A stretch of DNA of 64,000 nt from Jiella pelagia (GTDB lineage Bacteria > Pseudomonadota > Alphaproteobacteria > Rhizobiales > Rhizobiaceae). Below, piece after piece: positions 17,930-27,033 of this stretch. The stretch's first letter is position 1. Every line of letters begins with the position of its first letter. The notes under the pieces were generated by a model, which saw nothing but the letters and a program-made list of their open reading frames with translations, was not told the origin of the DNA and made no database searches. The DNA is taken from positions 5,002,001 through 5,066,000 of the forward strand of contig NZ_CP114029.1 of NCBI RefSeq assembly GCF_026898155.1, written 5' to 3'. Position numbers and translations under genes: made by a program.

Positions 17930-18924
17930 GCCCGCTTCTCGACGTTTCCAACATGCGCGTGCGCTATCGCACGGCGGGCCGGCTGGCGTCGGTCGTCAAG
18001 CGCATGGACGATCCGTTCATCGACGCCGTCTGCGACGTGTCGTTCTCGCTTGAGGCAGGCCAGACGCTCGGCCTCGTCGGGGAGAGCGGCTCAGGCAAGT
18101 CGACGATCGCTCGCGCTCTTCTCGGCTTGAAGGACATCGCGGAAGGAAGCGTCCGCTTCGACGGACGTGACCTGCGCAGCCTCGACGCGAGGTCGTTCAA
18201 CGCGGTCAGGCGCGACATGGCGATGATGTGGCAGGATCCCGTCGGCTCTCTCTCGCCGCGGCTGACGATCAAGTCATTGGTGACCGAGCCGTTCAGGATC
18301 CATGGGCGCGAAGGCCGTGACCTGGACGAGGAGGCGGCCCGCCTCCTGACGATGGTCGGGCTGGCGCCCGACTTCGGCGCGCGCTACCCGCATCAGCTTT
18401 CCGGCGGGCAGGCGCGTCGCGTCGGCGTTGCCCGGGCCCTGGCGCTCGACCCGAAGCTGGTCGTGGCGGACGAGCCGACGGCCGGCCTCGACGTCTCGGT
18501 GCAGGCGGAAGTGCTCAATCTCCTGTCGGACCTCCAGAAGCGGCTTGGGATCGCGATCCTGGTGATCACCCACAATCTCAACGTCGTGCGCCACATCACC
18601 GACCGCATGGCGATCATGTATCTCGGCCGGTTCGTCGAACAGGGGCCGACACAGGCGATCTTCGACCAGCCGCGGCATCCCTATACGGAGGCGCTTCTCT
18701 CCGCCAATCCAGAGCCGGATCCGGATGCAGCGAAGGCGAGGGTCGAACTTTCCGGTGAGGTGCCGAGCTTGAGGGACCGCCCGCGCGGCTGCGAGTTCCA
18801 CACGCGGTGTCCTCATGCCCGCGACCTCTGCCGCACCGTGGCGCCGACGGTCACGAAGGATGCCGCGGCCCATACCTTTACCTGCCATTTTCCGCTTCTA
18901 CCACCGCAGCCCTCGCCGCGTTGA
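17926..18924 (+). CDS. Oligopeptide ABC ATPase, DppF-like
   Basis: Second ATPase of the importer, 332 residues. Walker A is GESGSGKST, the signature LSGGQARRVG (a slight variant of LSGGQQQR), Walker B LVVADEPTAGLD, the switch ITHN, and the C-terminal cysteine-bearing block (GCEFHTRCPHARDLC). The start overlaps the preceding stop (ATGA). It forms a heterodimer with the DppD-like subunit. The operon appears to end here, before a strong inverted repeat. Confidence 0.95.
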   Translation: MSPLLDVSNMRVRYRTAGRLASVVKRMDDPFIDAVCDVSFSLEAGQTLGLVGESGSGKSTIARALLGLKDIAEGSVRFDGRDLRSLDARSFNAVRRDMAMMWQDPVGSLSPRLTIKSLVTEPFRIHGREGRDLDEEAARLLTMVGLAPDFGARYPHQLSGGQARRVGVARALALDPKLVVADEPTAGLDVSVQAEVLNLLSDLQKRLGIAILVITHNLNVVRHITDRMAIMYLGRFVEQGPTQAIFDQPRHPYTEALLSANPEPDPDAAKARVELSGEVPSLRDRPRGCEFHTRCPHARDLCRTVAPTVTKDAAAHTFTCHFPLLPPQPSPR

Positions 18925-18993
18925 TTTGACGGGCGTCGATCTGCGGCGGGCCCGGCGCAATGCCCGGTGCACCGGCAGCCGCGCAAAGACTTG

Positions 18994-19026
18994 AAGTCCG
19001 ACATCCCCAAGGGATCCGTCGGACTT
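18994..19026 (+). terminator. Inverted repeat after the importer operon
   Basis: AAGTCCGAC (18994-19002) pairs with GTCGGACTT (19018-19026), with a second inner stem ATCCC/GGGAT. There is no T run. It lies between two convergent operons and may stop transcription from either side. Confidence 0.5.
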
Positions 19027-19090
19027 CGTATCATTGGCTCCGGTCACAGTTCAGGAAGCGATGCAGAGCGAGGCGGTCCGGCACGCTCTC

Positions 19091-19864
19091 TCACTTCCGG
19101 TGGCGCTGACCGGCATCGACGTCGACGACGGTGCCGGAGAGGTAGCCTGCCAGCGGTGAGGCAAGCATGACGACCACGCTGGCGATCTCGCTCGGCTCGG
19201 CGAGGCGGTCGAAGGGCAGGCCCGAGAGCACCTCCTGCCAGCGTTCCGGATCGCCGAAGCGGCTTTCGGCCCGGCCCCGCGCGACGGCGAGCACCCGCTC
19301 GGTCCGCGTGCCCGAGGGATTGACGCCGAAGACCCGGACGTTCCAGTCGGTGCTCCTGCCGCCCACCGCTTCGGTGAACGCGATGAGCGCTGCATTGGCG
19401 CTCGATCCGCAGACATAGTCGAAGCGCGGCGAGCGACCGAGGTCGCCGATGATGTTGACGATCGTGCCGCCGCTGCCTTCGGCCTTCATCCGCTCAAGGT
19501 AGAGCCGGGTCAGGTCGATATAGCCGAAGACCTTCAGCTGCCAGGCCTCCTGCCAGGTCTCGATGGGCAGCGCGAAGAGGTCGCCGCCGGGGATGGCGCC
19601 GGCGGCATTGACGAGAATATCGACCGTGCCGGCGCTTTCGACCAGCGCCTTGCGGGCCGCAGCGTCGGCGAGGTCGGCGGCATGGATCGTGACGTCGGTC
19701 CCGTGTTTGGACAGCTTCGCCTTGGCTTCGGCGAGGCGGGCCTCGTCGCGCCCGACGATGGTCACGCGGGCACCCTCGGCGGCGAAGAGGTCGGCGATGG
19801 CAAAGCCGATCCCCTTCGATCCGCCGGTGACGAGGACGTGCTTTCCGGACAGCTGGAGATCCAT
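19091..19864 (-). CDS. SDR-family protein lacking the catalytic Lys
   Basis: Short-chain dehydrogenase/reductase fold of 257 residues with cofactor loop TGGSKGIGFAIA, the NAAG motif (LVNAAGAIPGG) and the active-site region NIIGDLGRSPRFDYVCGSS. The usual Y-x-x-x-K is Y-V-C-G-S here, so the catalytic lysine is missing. It may therefore bind NAD(P) without classical reductase activity, or use other residues. The start overlaps the stop of the deacetylase gene (TGATG). It is the last gene of the LysR-linked operon. Confidence 0.88.
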   Translation of the reverse strand: MDLQLSGKHVLVTGGSKGIGFAIADLFAAEGARVTIVGRDEARLAEAKAKLSKHGTDVTIHAADLADAAARKALVESAGTVDILVNAAGAIPGGDLFALPIETWQEAWQLKVFGYIDLTRLYLERMKAEGSGGTIVNIIGDLGRSPRFDYVCGSSANAALIAFTEAVGGRSTDWNVRVFGVNPSGTRTERVLAVARGRAESRFGDPERWQEVLSGLPFDRLAEPSEIASVVVMLASPLAGYLSGTVVDVDAGQRHRK

Positions 19865-20760
19865 CAACTTTGACCCGCGGCGTGTGCTTGTGAGGGCTCT
19901 GCGGCGGCATACCAGTCGGCGATGGCCGAGCCGGTGGTGAAGAGCACGTCATCGCAACCGGAGAGGAGGTCGATCATGTCGGCGAGTTCCTGAAGGCGGT
20001 GCGGCACGCCCTGGAGATGCGGGTGGAGCCCGATCGCCAGCACCCGCGGGTTTTCGTCCGCCTCGCTGCGGAACAACTCCAGCGTCCGCGACAGGCGGTT
20101 CAGCATCTCGCCGGTCGCGTGTTTCTCGATGGCGTAGACGATGGAGTCGTTGATTTCGAGGTTGTAGGGCATCGCCATCAGCGGCCCGTCATCGGTCCCG
20201 ATCCATGAGGGGAGGTCGTCGACCACCCAGTCGAAGACGTGGTCGACGCCGTTCGCCTTGAGGATCTCCGGCGTTTCCAGGCTCTCTCGCAGGCCGGGGC
20301 TCAGCCAGCCGCGCACCTTGGTGCCGGTGAAGTCCTCGATCAGCCGGATCGTCTCGGCGACGAGTTCGGCCTCGCCGCCGCCGGAGTGATTGAGCGCCCG
20401 CTGGTGGAGGCCGTGGCCGATGAATTCCCAGCCGGCCTTTCGCATCGCCTCGGCGGCCTGGGGATAGGCGGCGATGACCCCCGCATTGATCGAGGTCGAG
20501 GCCGGCAGGCCGCGATCGGCGAAGAGCTTCAGGATGCGTGGCAGGCCGGCCCGCATGCCGTAGTCCGCCCAACTGAAGTTCGGCACGTCCGGCACCGTCT
20601 CGCGGCCGTGCGGCGGGGTGATGATGGTGCGCGGCATCGGCTGGTCGAACTGCCAGTTCTCGACGTTGACGACGAGATTGACGAGGATGCGCCTGCCGTC
20701 CATCGCCGGCAGCTTCGCCCGCTCGGAGGACATGCGATAGGGAATGCGGGGATTGCTCAT
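19864..20760 (-). CDS. Polysaccharide-deacetylase-family hydrolase (PuuE-like)
   Basis: Protein of 298 residues with the NodB/polysaccharide-deacetylase barrel. Recognisable parts are ILVNLVVNVENW near the start, SWADYGMRAGLPRILKLFADRGLPAS, the GWEFIGHGLHQRAL metal region, RGWLSPGLRESLETPEILKANGVDH, and IGLHPHLQGVPHRL near the end. The pattern is that of the PuuE/cytosolic subgroup, which hydrolyses C-N bonds of small cyclic amides rather than sugars. No signal peptide is seen. Together with the amidase in the same operon this suggests attack on an amide or lactam substrate, an inference from context. Confidence 0.88.
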   Translation of the reverse strand: MSNPRIPYRMSSERAKLPAMDGRRILVNLVVNVENWQFDQPMPRTIITPPHGRETVPDVPNFSWADYGMRAGLPRILKLFADRGLPASTSINAGVIAAYPQAAEAMRKAGWEFIGHGLHQRALNHSGGGEAELVAETIRLIEDFTGTKVRGWLSPGLRESLETPEILKANGVDHVFDWVVDDLPSWIGTDDGPLMAMPYNLEINDSIVYAIEKHATGEMLNRLSRTLELFRSEADENPRVLAIGLHPHLQGVPHRLQELADMIDLLSGCDDVLFTTGSAIADWYAAAEPSQAHAAGQS

Positions 20761-21536
20761 GCTGCGGTGCTCTCCGCCTGCCGGTGGGCGCTGCGCATCT
20801 CGGCCATGATCTCGGCCTTGTAGCGGGTGAATTCGGGCGTCGTCAGGTCATCGATCGAGCGGGGGCGAGGGAGCGCGATCGGAATTTCCCGGCCGATCCT
20901 CGCCGGGCGCGCCGTCATCACGCAGACCCGGCCCGCCAGGAGGATCGCCTCGTCGATGTCATGGGTGACGAAGACGACGGTGGTGTTCAGCTTTTCCCAG
21001 ACCGTCAGGAGCAGTTCCTGCATCGCCATGCGGGTCTGGGCGTCGAGCGCGCCGAAGGGCTCGTCCATCAGGAGGGCCCGCGGCCGCATCACCAGCACCC
21101 GGGCGATGCCGACGCGCTGGCGCATGCCGCCGGAGAGCTGTGCCGGGTAGGACCCTGCAAAGTCCGTGAGCCCGACGGTCGCCAGCATCTCCCTGGCGCG
21201 GTCCTCGTAGTCGGCCCGGGGAACCCCTTGCATCTTCGGCCCGAAGACGACGTTCTCCCACACCGTCAGCCACGGAAACAGCGCGGCTTCCTGGAAGACC
21301 ACGCCGCGGTCGGGGCCGGGCTTGCCGATGGCGCCGCCGTCGATCAGGGCGGAGCCTTCACTTGCGTCCTCGAAGCCGGCGAGAATGTTCAGGAGCGTGG
21401 ACTTGCCGCAGCCGGACGGCCCGAGCAGCGCCACGAAATCGCCCTCGGCGATGTCGAGGTCGACGCTGTCGAGCGCCCGGACGGGCGTTGCGGCGAAATA
21501 GGTCTTGGAGACCTGGCGGAGGTTGATTTCGGCCAT
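20757..21536 (-). CDS. NitT/TauT-type ABC ATPase
   Basis: ATPase of 259 residues similar to SsuB/TauB. Walker A GPSGCGKST, Q loop VVFQEAALFPWLTVWENV, signature LSGGMRQRVGIAR, Walker B LLMDEPFGALD and switch VTHDIDEA are all present. It overlaps the downstream deacetylase gene by four bases and is 12 bases from the permease gene. It powers uptake of the operon's unknown substrate. Confidence 0.95.
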   Translation of the reverse strand: MAEINLRQVSKTYFAATPVRALDSVDLDIAEGDFVALLGPSGCGKSTLLNILAGFEDASEGSALIDGGAIGKPGPDRGVVFQEAALFPWLTVWENVVFGPKMQGVPRADYEDRAREMLATVGLTDFAGSYPAQLSGGMRQRVGIARVLVMRPRALLMDEPFGALDAQTRMAMQELLLTVWEKLNTTVVFVTHDIDEAILLAGRVCVMTARPARIGREIPIALPRPRSIDDLTTPEFTRYKAEIMAEMRSAHRQAESTAA

Positions 21537-21548
21537 GTTCGGTCCTTC

Positions 21549-22442
21549 TCAGCGGGCACCGGCAAGCCGCCAGGACAAGGCCCAGCGCTCGACGAGGAGG
21601 ATCAGCTGGTCCGACAGGAGGCCCATCACGCCGATCGAGACCATGTCGGCGATGACGACGTCCATCCGGCCGACGTAATAGGCGTCCCACAGGACGTAGC
21701 CGAGGCCGGACTTCACGGCGATCATCTCCGAGACGATGACCGCGGTCCAGCCGATGCCGAGGCCGATGCGAAGGCCGGTGAAGATCGCAGGCAGGGCCGC
21801 CGGCAGCACCACCCGGCGCAGGATGTCGAAGCGGCCCGCGCCCATCATCAGCGCGGCGCGAACGAGGTTGCGCTCCACATGCCGGGCGCCCTGGGTCGTG
21901 TTGATGACGATCGGATAGAAGGCGCCCAGCGCGATCAGGAAGATGGCGCTGAAGCCAGATATGCCGAAGACGGCCAGCGAGAACGGTAGCCAGGCGGTGA
22001 TCGGGATCGGCCTGAGGATCTGCACCGTCGGGTCGAGAACCTGCGCGCCGAGCCGCGACCAGCCGATCCAGATGCCGGCGGGCACGCCGACGAGGATGGC
22101 GACGAGGAACCCCTGCGCGACGCGCTGGGTGGAGAAAACGACGTTGGCGAGCCAGGTACCGCTATAGGGGTTGAGCCCCATGCCCGTGGCGCCGAAGGCC
22201 CAGGTCCACCAGGCGGCAACCACCCGGTCGGGCGTCGGCAGGACGCCGCCGAACAACGAGCCGTTAGTCCCGGACAGCTGCCAGATGGCGATCACCGACA
22301 CCGGCAGGATCAGCGCCAGCAGCAACTGGCCGAGATTGCTGGACAGGATGATGGCCGGCAGCGTGCTGCCGAGTGCCCGGCTGCCGGGAGCCGCAAGACC
22401 GGCCGGGCGGCCGGCGGCCTGTTTGACGGAAGTATCGGACAT
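21549..22442 (-). CDS. NitT/TauT-type ABC permease
   Basis: Membrane subunit of 297 residues with about six helices. It has the family core GWTAVIVSEMIAVKSGLGYVLWDAY and an ATPase-contact EAA-like segment (LVRAALMMGAGRFDILRRVVLPAALPAIFTGLRIGLGIG). A 69-base gap separates it from the upstream binding-protein gene. Confidence 0.95.
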   Translation of the reverse strand: MSDTSVKQAAGRPAGLAAPGSRALGSTLPAIILSSNLGQLLLALILPVSVIAIWQLSGTNGSLFGGVLPTPDRVVAAWWTWAFGATGMGLNPYSGTWLANVVFSTQRVAQGFLVAILVGVPAGIWIGWSRLGAQVLDPTVQILRPIPITAWLPFSLAVFGISGFSAIFLIALGAFYPIVINTTQGARHVERNLVRAALMMGAGRFDILRRVVLPAALPAIFTGLRIGLGIGWTAVIVSEMIAVKSGLGYVLWDAYYVGRMDVVIADMVSIGVMGLLSDQLILLVERWALSWRLAGAR

Positions 22443-22511
22443 CGCATCGCTCCTGGCTCGATCTGGCCGGGTCGGAGGGTGCCCGGCGCCGAGGCGCCGG
22501 GCGAGGCGGGC

Positions 22512-23513
22512 TCATTTTCCCTGAGCTTGATCGACGAGGGAGGCGTCCCAATGTTCGGCGATCTCGCCGGAGACGTCCTTCTGGATCACGCCGAGATCGG
22601 CAAAGGCCTTCGCCTGCTGCTTGATCTGTTCCGGCGTCACCACCGAGCCGAGGGTGATCGGCTTGGCGGCCTCCTTTGCGACGTCGGGCGCAAGGCCGGT
22701 CAGATCGGCATAGGCGCTGGCGAAGGCTTCCGGATCGGCGGCGAGCTTCTCCTGGGCGTCGAGATAGGCCCAGACGAAGCGCTCGACGGCGTCGCGCTTG
22801 GTCTCGACGGCGTCCTTGGTCGCCACCAGCATGCCGAGTTCGGCGCCGACGGCCTTGGACTGGCTGTATTCGAGGTTCTTGGCGAAATAGCCATAGCCCT
22901 CAATGACCGGGATGGACTCGAACGGCTCCCATGTGACGATGGCATCGACCTCGCCGCGCTTCAGCGCCTGGTCGAAATTGGCGCCGCCGCCCTGGATGTT
23001 GACCGCATTGAAGCTGTCATAGGGAACACCGGCCTCGATCAGCGTCGCGGCGAACTGGAACCAGACCGCCGAGCCGGGCGCGATGGCGACGGTCTTGCCC
23101 TTCAGGTCGTCCCAGCTTTCCAGCTTCACGTCCTTGCGGCCAATGACGTATTTCTTCGACGAGCCGACGCCCATGATGCCGACGACGTTGGTCGAACCCT
23201 GGGAAAGGGCGATGGCAAGATCGGCCGGGCCGACGGTCGCCATGTCGAGCGAGCCGGAGAGCAGCGCCGTGCGGGCATCGGCATAGCGGGCGAACTCGAC
23301 GGTCTTCAGCTTGACGCCGAGCTTGTCGAGTTCCTCGCCGATGAGGGTGATCGGGGCGAGGTGGCCGACCTTCTGATAGCCGACCGTCAGTTCGACGGGA
23401 TCGGCGAGCGGCTCGGGCTCCGGCCCGACCGCGTAGGCACGGATCGGAAGCATGGCGGCGGCAAGGACGGCCGCGGCCGCGAGGGAGTGGCGAAGAATGC
23501 TGCGTCTCATCAT
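22512..23513 (-). CDS. NitT/TauT-type ABC substrate-binding protein
   Basis: Periplasmic binding protein of 333 residues with a signal peptide (MMRRSILRHSLAAAAVLAAAMLPIRAYA). The body follows the SsuA/TauA/ThiY pattern: VGYQKVGHLAPI, GSLDMATVGPADLAIALSQG, LKGKTVAIAPGSAVWFQFAATL, GEVDAIVTWEPFESIP. This family takes up sulfonates, nitrate, taurine, pyrimidine precursors and aromatic acids, so the substrate cannot be read from sequence. The start overlaps the stop of the enoyl-CoA hydratase gene. Confidence 0.93.
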   Translation of the reverse strand: MMRRSILRHSLAAAAVLAAAMLPIRAYAVGPEPEPLADPVELTVGYQKVGHLAPITLIGEELDKLGVKLKTVEFARYADARTALLSGSLDMATVGPADLAIALSQGSTNVVGIMGVGSSKKYVIGRKDVKLESWDDLKGKTVAIAPGSAVWFQFAATLIEAGVPYDSFNAVNIQGGGANFDQALKRGEVDAIVTWEPFESIPVIEGYGYFAKNLEYSQSKAVGAELGMLVATKDAVETKRDAVERFVWAYLDAQEKLAADPEAFASAYADLTGLAPDVAKEAAKPITLGSVVTPEQIKQQAKAFADLGVIQKDVSGEIAEHWDASLVDQAQGK

Positions 23514-24346
23514 GGCGTCACCTTTTTCGCACCGGGGTCGGATTGCACTCGGATCTCGGCCGTCCCGGCAGCGGCCTTGAAGAGCGGTGGGCGTTTCTCG
23601 GCGAAGGCGGCGCGGCCTTCGGCATAGTCGGGGCTGGCGAAGCAGGCCGCGACGAGGGCGTCGACGGCGGCCTTGTCGCGCTCTGCGTGGGCGCGCGACA
23701 GCTCGATGAGGGCGCGCTTGGCGGCGAGCAGCGTCAGCGGGGCGTTCGAGGCGATCGTCGCCACGAGAGCGTCGCGTGCCGCCTCGAACGCTTCCGTCGC
23801 ATGGACCTGCTGGACGACGGCGAGGCGCAGGGCGGCGGCGGCATCGAAGGCTTCGCCCGTGAACAGGATCTCGGCAGTTGCCGCCTGGCCGAGCCGGGCG
23901 ACGAACATCTCGACGGCAGAATAGGCATAGCCGAGGCCGAGCCGCGTGCCGGGCATGCGGAATTTCGCGCCGGCCTCGGCAATCCTGAGGTCGCAGGCGA
24001 GCGCCAGCTCGAACCCGCCCCCGAAGCAGATGCCGCGGATGGCCGCGACGGTCGGCTTGGGGCAGGTCGCAACCGCCTCCAGCGCTGCCTCGACCGCATG
24101 TTCGTAGGCGGCGACATCCTCGCGGGTCGAGCGGACCGTATCGAATTCGGAAATGTCGGCGCCGGCCGAAAAAGCCAGCGGCCCGGCGCCCGCAAGGACG
24201 ACGACGCGGATGTCCGGATCGGCCGAGGCGTCGGCGATGCGCTCGGGGATCGCCCGCCACATGGCGAGGTTGAGCGCGTTGCGGCGCCGCTCGTTGTCGA
24301 TGGTGATCGTGGCTGCGTGGCCGTGCTTGCGGAGATCGATCGCCAT
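23510..24346 (-). CDS. Enoyl-CoA hydratase/isomerase family protein
   Basis: Crotonase-fold protein of 278 residues. It shows the CoA-binding and oxyanion segments FSAGADISEF and IRGICFGGGFELALACDLRIAE, followed by FRMPGTRLGLGYAYSAVEMFVARLGQAATAEILFTGE. The ATG at 24346 is three bases from the CoA-transferase stop. It probably hydrates or isomerises a CoA thioester made by the neighbouring CoA-transferase. Confidence 0.93.
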   Translation of the reverse strand: MAIDLRKHGHAATITIDNERRRNALNLAMWRAIPERIADASADPDIRVVVLAGAGPLAFSAGADISEFDTVRSTREDVAAYEHAVEAALEAVATCPKPTVAAIRGICFGGGFELALACDLRIAEAGAKFRMPGTRLGLGYAYSAVEMFVARLGQAATAEILFTGEAFDAAAALRLAVVQQVHATEAFEAARDALVATIASNAPLTLLAAKRALIELSRAHAERDKAAVDALVAACFASPDYAEGRAAFAEKRPPLFKAAAGTAEIRVQSDPGAKKVTP

Positions 24347-24348
24347 GG

Positions 24349-25531
24349 TCAGATCGCCCCCTTGGCCCTGAGGTCGCCGATCTCCTCGATCGTCAGGCCG
24401 GCCTCGCCAAGGATCTCGTCGGTGTGTTCGCCCGGATCGGGGGAGGGTGTGCGGATCGAGGACGGTGTCCGGCTCATGGTGATCGGGGTCGCAACGACGC
24501 GGATCGGCCCGCGCGCCCGGTGCTCGACGGCCTTCGCGACGCCGAGATGGCGCACCTGCGGATCGGCGAAGACCGCGTCGATGCCGTTGATCGGCCCACA
24601 TGGAACGCCGTGGTCTTCGAGAACGGACAGCCATTCCTCGGACGGCTTCTCAGAGAAGATCTCCTTCAACAGCGCCGTCAGGGCCGGGCGGTTGGCGAAG
24701 CGGTCTCCTTGCGTGGCGAAGCGGGGGTCTTTCGCGTATTCCGGCCGGCCGATCGCCCTGCAGAACGGCGGCCACTGGCTTTCGCCGCCGACGGCGATGT
24801 TGATGTGGCCGTCAGCGGTTTCGACCACGCCCATCGGCGTCGAATAGGGGTGATCGTTGCCGGCCTGGCCCGGCACCTCGCCGTCGATCAGGTATCGCGC
24901 GGCCTGAAAGTCCATCATCGCGATCATCGATTCCAGGAGGGACGTGTGCAGCCACTGGCCCTTCCCCGACTGCTCCCGCTCTGCAAGCGCGACGAGGATG
25001 CCGCAGGCAGCATAGACGCCGGCAGTGGAATCGGCGACGGCGATGCCGGCGCGCACCGGTCCTTGGCCGGGCAAGCCGGTGACCCCCATCAATCCGCCCA
25101 TCCCTTGCGCGATCTGGTCGAAGCCGGCGCGCATCCGGTAGGGACCGGTCTGGCCGAAGCCGGAGATCGAGGCGAGGATGACGCGGGGGTTTTCCGCCTT
25201 CAGGTCGTCATAGGCGATGCCGAGCCGCTCCTTCACGTCCGGGCGAAAATTCTCGACGACGACGTCGGCATCGCGCACCAGCCGCAGGAACAGCGCCTTA
25301 CCCTCTGGCTTCTTCAGGTTGAGGGTCAGGGAGCGCTTGTTGCGGTGGAGATTGAGCATGTCGTAGCCATGCCGCTCGCCGCTCATATTGGCGTTGGGGT
25401 CGACGCCGGCGGGCGCCTCGACCTTGATGACGTCGGCACCGAAGTCGGCGAGGATGCGGCAGCAGGTCGGGCCGGCGCGCACGCGGGTGAGGTCGAGGAC
25501 GCGCAGGCTGGCGAGGGCGGCGGAGCCTCAT
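24349..25531 (-). CDS. CaiB/BaiF family CoA-transferase (frame break at 25526)
   Basis: Family III CoA-transferase of 393 residues when repaired. The long frame begins only at RAGPTCCRILADFGADVIKVEAP. The missing N-terminus (start Met, then SSAALASLRVLDLTRV) is restored if the extra base in GAGCCTC at 25523-25529 is dropped. The true ATG is then at 25531, overlapping the amidase stop as ATGA. Family features include the Asp-containing VVENFRPDVKERLGI region and NPRVILASISGFGQTGPY. It likely transfers CoA to a carboxylic acid released by the amidase. Confidence 0.9.
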
Positions 25532-26883
25532 CGGGACAGGCCCTCCGTGGCTTCGAGGATGGGGCGGGCATGAGGCGGGACACGCCCGTGCCAGTTAGAG
25601 GCGGCCTGGAAGGCTGTGCCGAGTTCAAGGAGAGTGCGATCGGCATATGGGCGGCCGACCAGCTGCAGTGCCACCGGCATGCCGCGATCGTCGAAGCCGG
25701 TCGGCAGCGCGAGGGCGGGCAGGCCGAGATAGTTGGCAAAGCGCAGGAAGGCGCTGAGCGCATAGAGGGTGCGGCCGGAAAAGCCGGGTACGGACGGATC
25801 GACCTCGGCCAGCGACGGCGTGCGGATCGCCATGGCGGGGGTGACGAGGACATCCGCCCCGCCGAAGACCCCGTCGATGAATGCAGCACGCGCTTCTGGG
25901 CGGCCGTCGAGGTCGCGGCGAAGCGTGTCGTCGTCGATGGCAAGGCCCGCGGAGAGGCGGCGGGCGAGGTCGGGCTCGTCCCGCGAAAGGGCCGGGATCT
26001 CGCCGAAAGCGCGGGCGCATTCCGCCCCAAGGACGCGCAATGCCGCAGCCCCGTTGTCGTCGATGGCCGGGCCGGCGCGACATGTGATGGAGGGCCGTCC
26101 GAGGCGCTTCAAGACCGCGATCCCGTCTTCGCAGGCAGAGCGGACCGACGGGTCGCAGCGCGGCAAGAGGTCTTCGGCGATGGCGATCGAGCCGTTGGTT
26201 TTCCGGCCGACGTCACCTGCCGTTTCGGCGGCGGCGTTTGCCCGGTCGAACAGGCCGGTGGCGTCGGCGACCATCAGGATGTCCGCCGCGCCGCGGGCGA
26301 ACAGGCCGATCGTGTCGAGGCTGGGGCTGAGCACCATCGCCCCGTCGTCCGGGACAAGTGCGGGCGAGGGTTTCCAGCCGGTGACGCCGCAGCAGCTGGC
26401 AGGGATGCGGACGGAGCCGGCCGTATCCGAACCGATGGCGACGAACGCCGCGCCGCAGGCGACCGCCGCGCCCGATCCGGACGAGGAGCCACCGGTCGCA
26501 AACTCAGGGTTCCACGGGTTGCGGGCGGTGCCGATGCCCGACGGTTCGAAGGCGAGCTTCGACATGCGGGCAAGGCCGACCCGGATCGCGCCGGCGTCGT
26601 CGAAAAGGCTGAGGATCTCGGCAGCTTTCGACGGTGGCGGAGAAAGCGGCGCTGCGAGCCCGCAGAGTGGGGCGCGGCCGGCAAGGTCGAACATGTCCTT
26701 CGCCGCGTATGGCAGACCGGCGAGTGGCCCAGCTGCCCCGGCGGCGTCGCCGGCGGTTCCCGTCTCGGCAAACAGCTGAAACGCCTCACCGAGTGCGCCC
26801 CCGGCCTCCCGGCAGCGATCGGCCGCGACGTCCCTGTCTCCGGGCGTCATGGCAGACCATTGCGGGAACGCGGACGGGGACAT
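25528..26883 (-). CDS. Amidase signature family hydrolase
   Basis: Amidase of about 451 residues with the Ser-cisSer-Lys machinery: Lys in LPYAAKDMFD, the glycine/serine-rich GGSSSGSGAAVACG, and the nucleophile segment GSDTAGSVRIPAS. The C-terminal half (FSGRTLYALSAFLRFANYLGLPALALPTGF...MPVALQLVGRPYAD) is typical of aryl- and indole-acetamide-type amidases. The ATG at 26883 has AGGTG ten bases upstream; a GTG at 26895 is possible. It is the first gene of the operon and probably performs the first intracellular step, releasing ammonia and a carboxylic acid. Confidence 0.92.
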   Translation of the reverse strand: MSPSAFPQWSAMTPGDRDVAADRCREAGGALGEAFQLFAETGTAGDAAGAAGPLAGLPYAAKDMFDLAGRAPLCGLAAPLSPPPSKAAEILSLFDDAGAIRVGLARMSKLAFEPSGIGTARNPWNPEFATGGSSSGSGAAVACGAAFVAIGSDTAGSVRIPASCCGVTGWKPSPALVPDDGAMVLSPSLDTIGLFARGAADILMVADATGLFDRANAAAETAGDVGRKTNGSIAIAEDLLPRCDPSVRSACEDGIAVLKRLGRPSITCRAGPAIDDNGAAALRVLGAECARAFGEIPALSRDEPDLARRLSAGLAIDDDTLRRDLDGRPEARAAFIDGVFGGADVLVTPAMAIRTPSLAEVDPSVPGFSGRTLYALSAFLRFANYLGLPALALPTGFDDRGMPVALQLVGRPYADRTLLELGTAFQAASNWHGRVPPHARPILEATEGLSR

Positions 26884-26972
26884 CGAGCAGGGCACCTCAT
26901 GCTGCCTGTTTCTTGAGCCTGTTCAGCGTATGGGCAAAAACCTCGTCTGGGAATGAGAATTCAGCGGTGCCA

Positions 26973-26993
26973 GATTTCTCGGATAGAGAAATC
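26973..26993 (+). promoter_or_regulatory. Perfect inverted repeat, candidate LysR operator
   Basis: GATTTCTC-GGATA-GAGAAATC, an eight-base perfect inverted repeat with a five-base spacer. It is AT-richer than its surroundings and lies between the LysR stop and the amidase start, about 90 bases before the operon. Its arms contain the T-N11-A layout typical of LysR-type regulator boxes. Confidence 0.55.
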
Positions 26994-27033
26994 ACTCGAT
27001 CGGCGGCCGGGTCTCCGCCTTCCGCCTGCGTGC

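Noticed and set aside
24424..26916. Plus-strand open frame of about 830 codons
   Set aside because: Antisense to the amidase and CoA-transferase genes, which have clear family motifs. No motif, signal or ribosome binding site in this frame.
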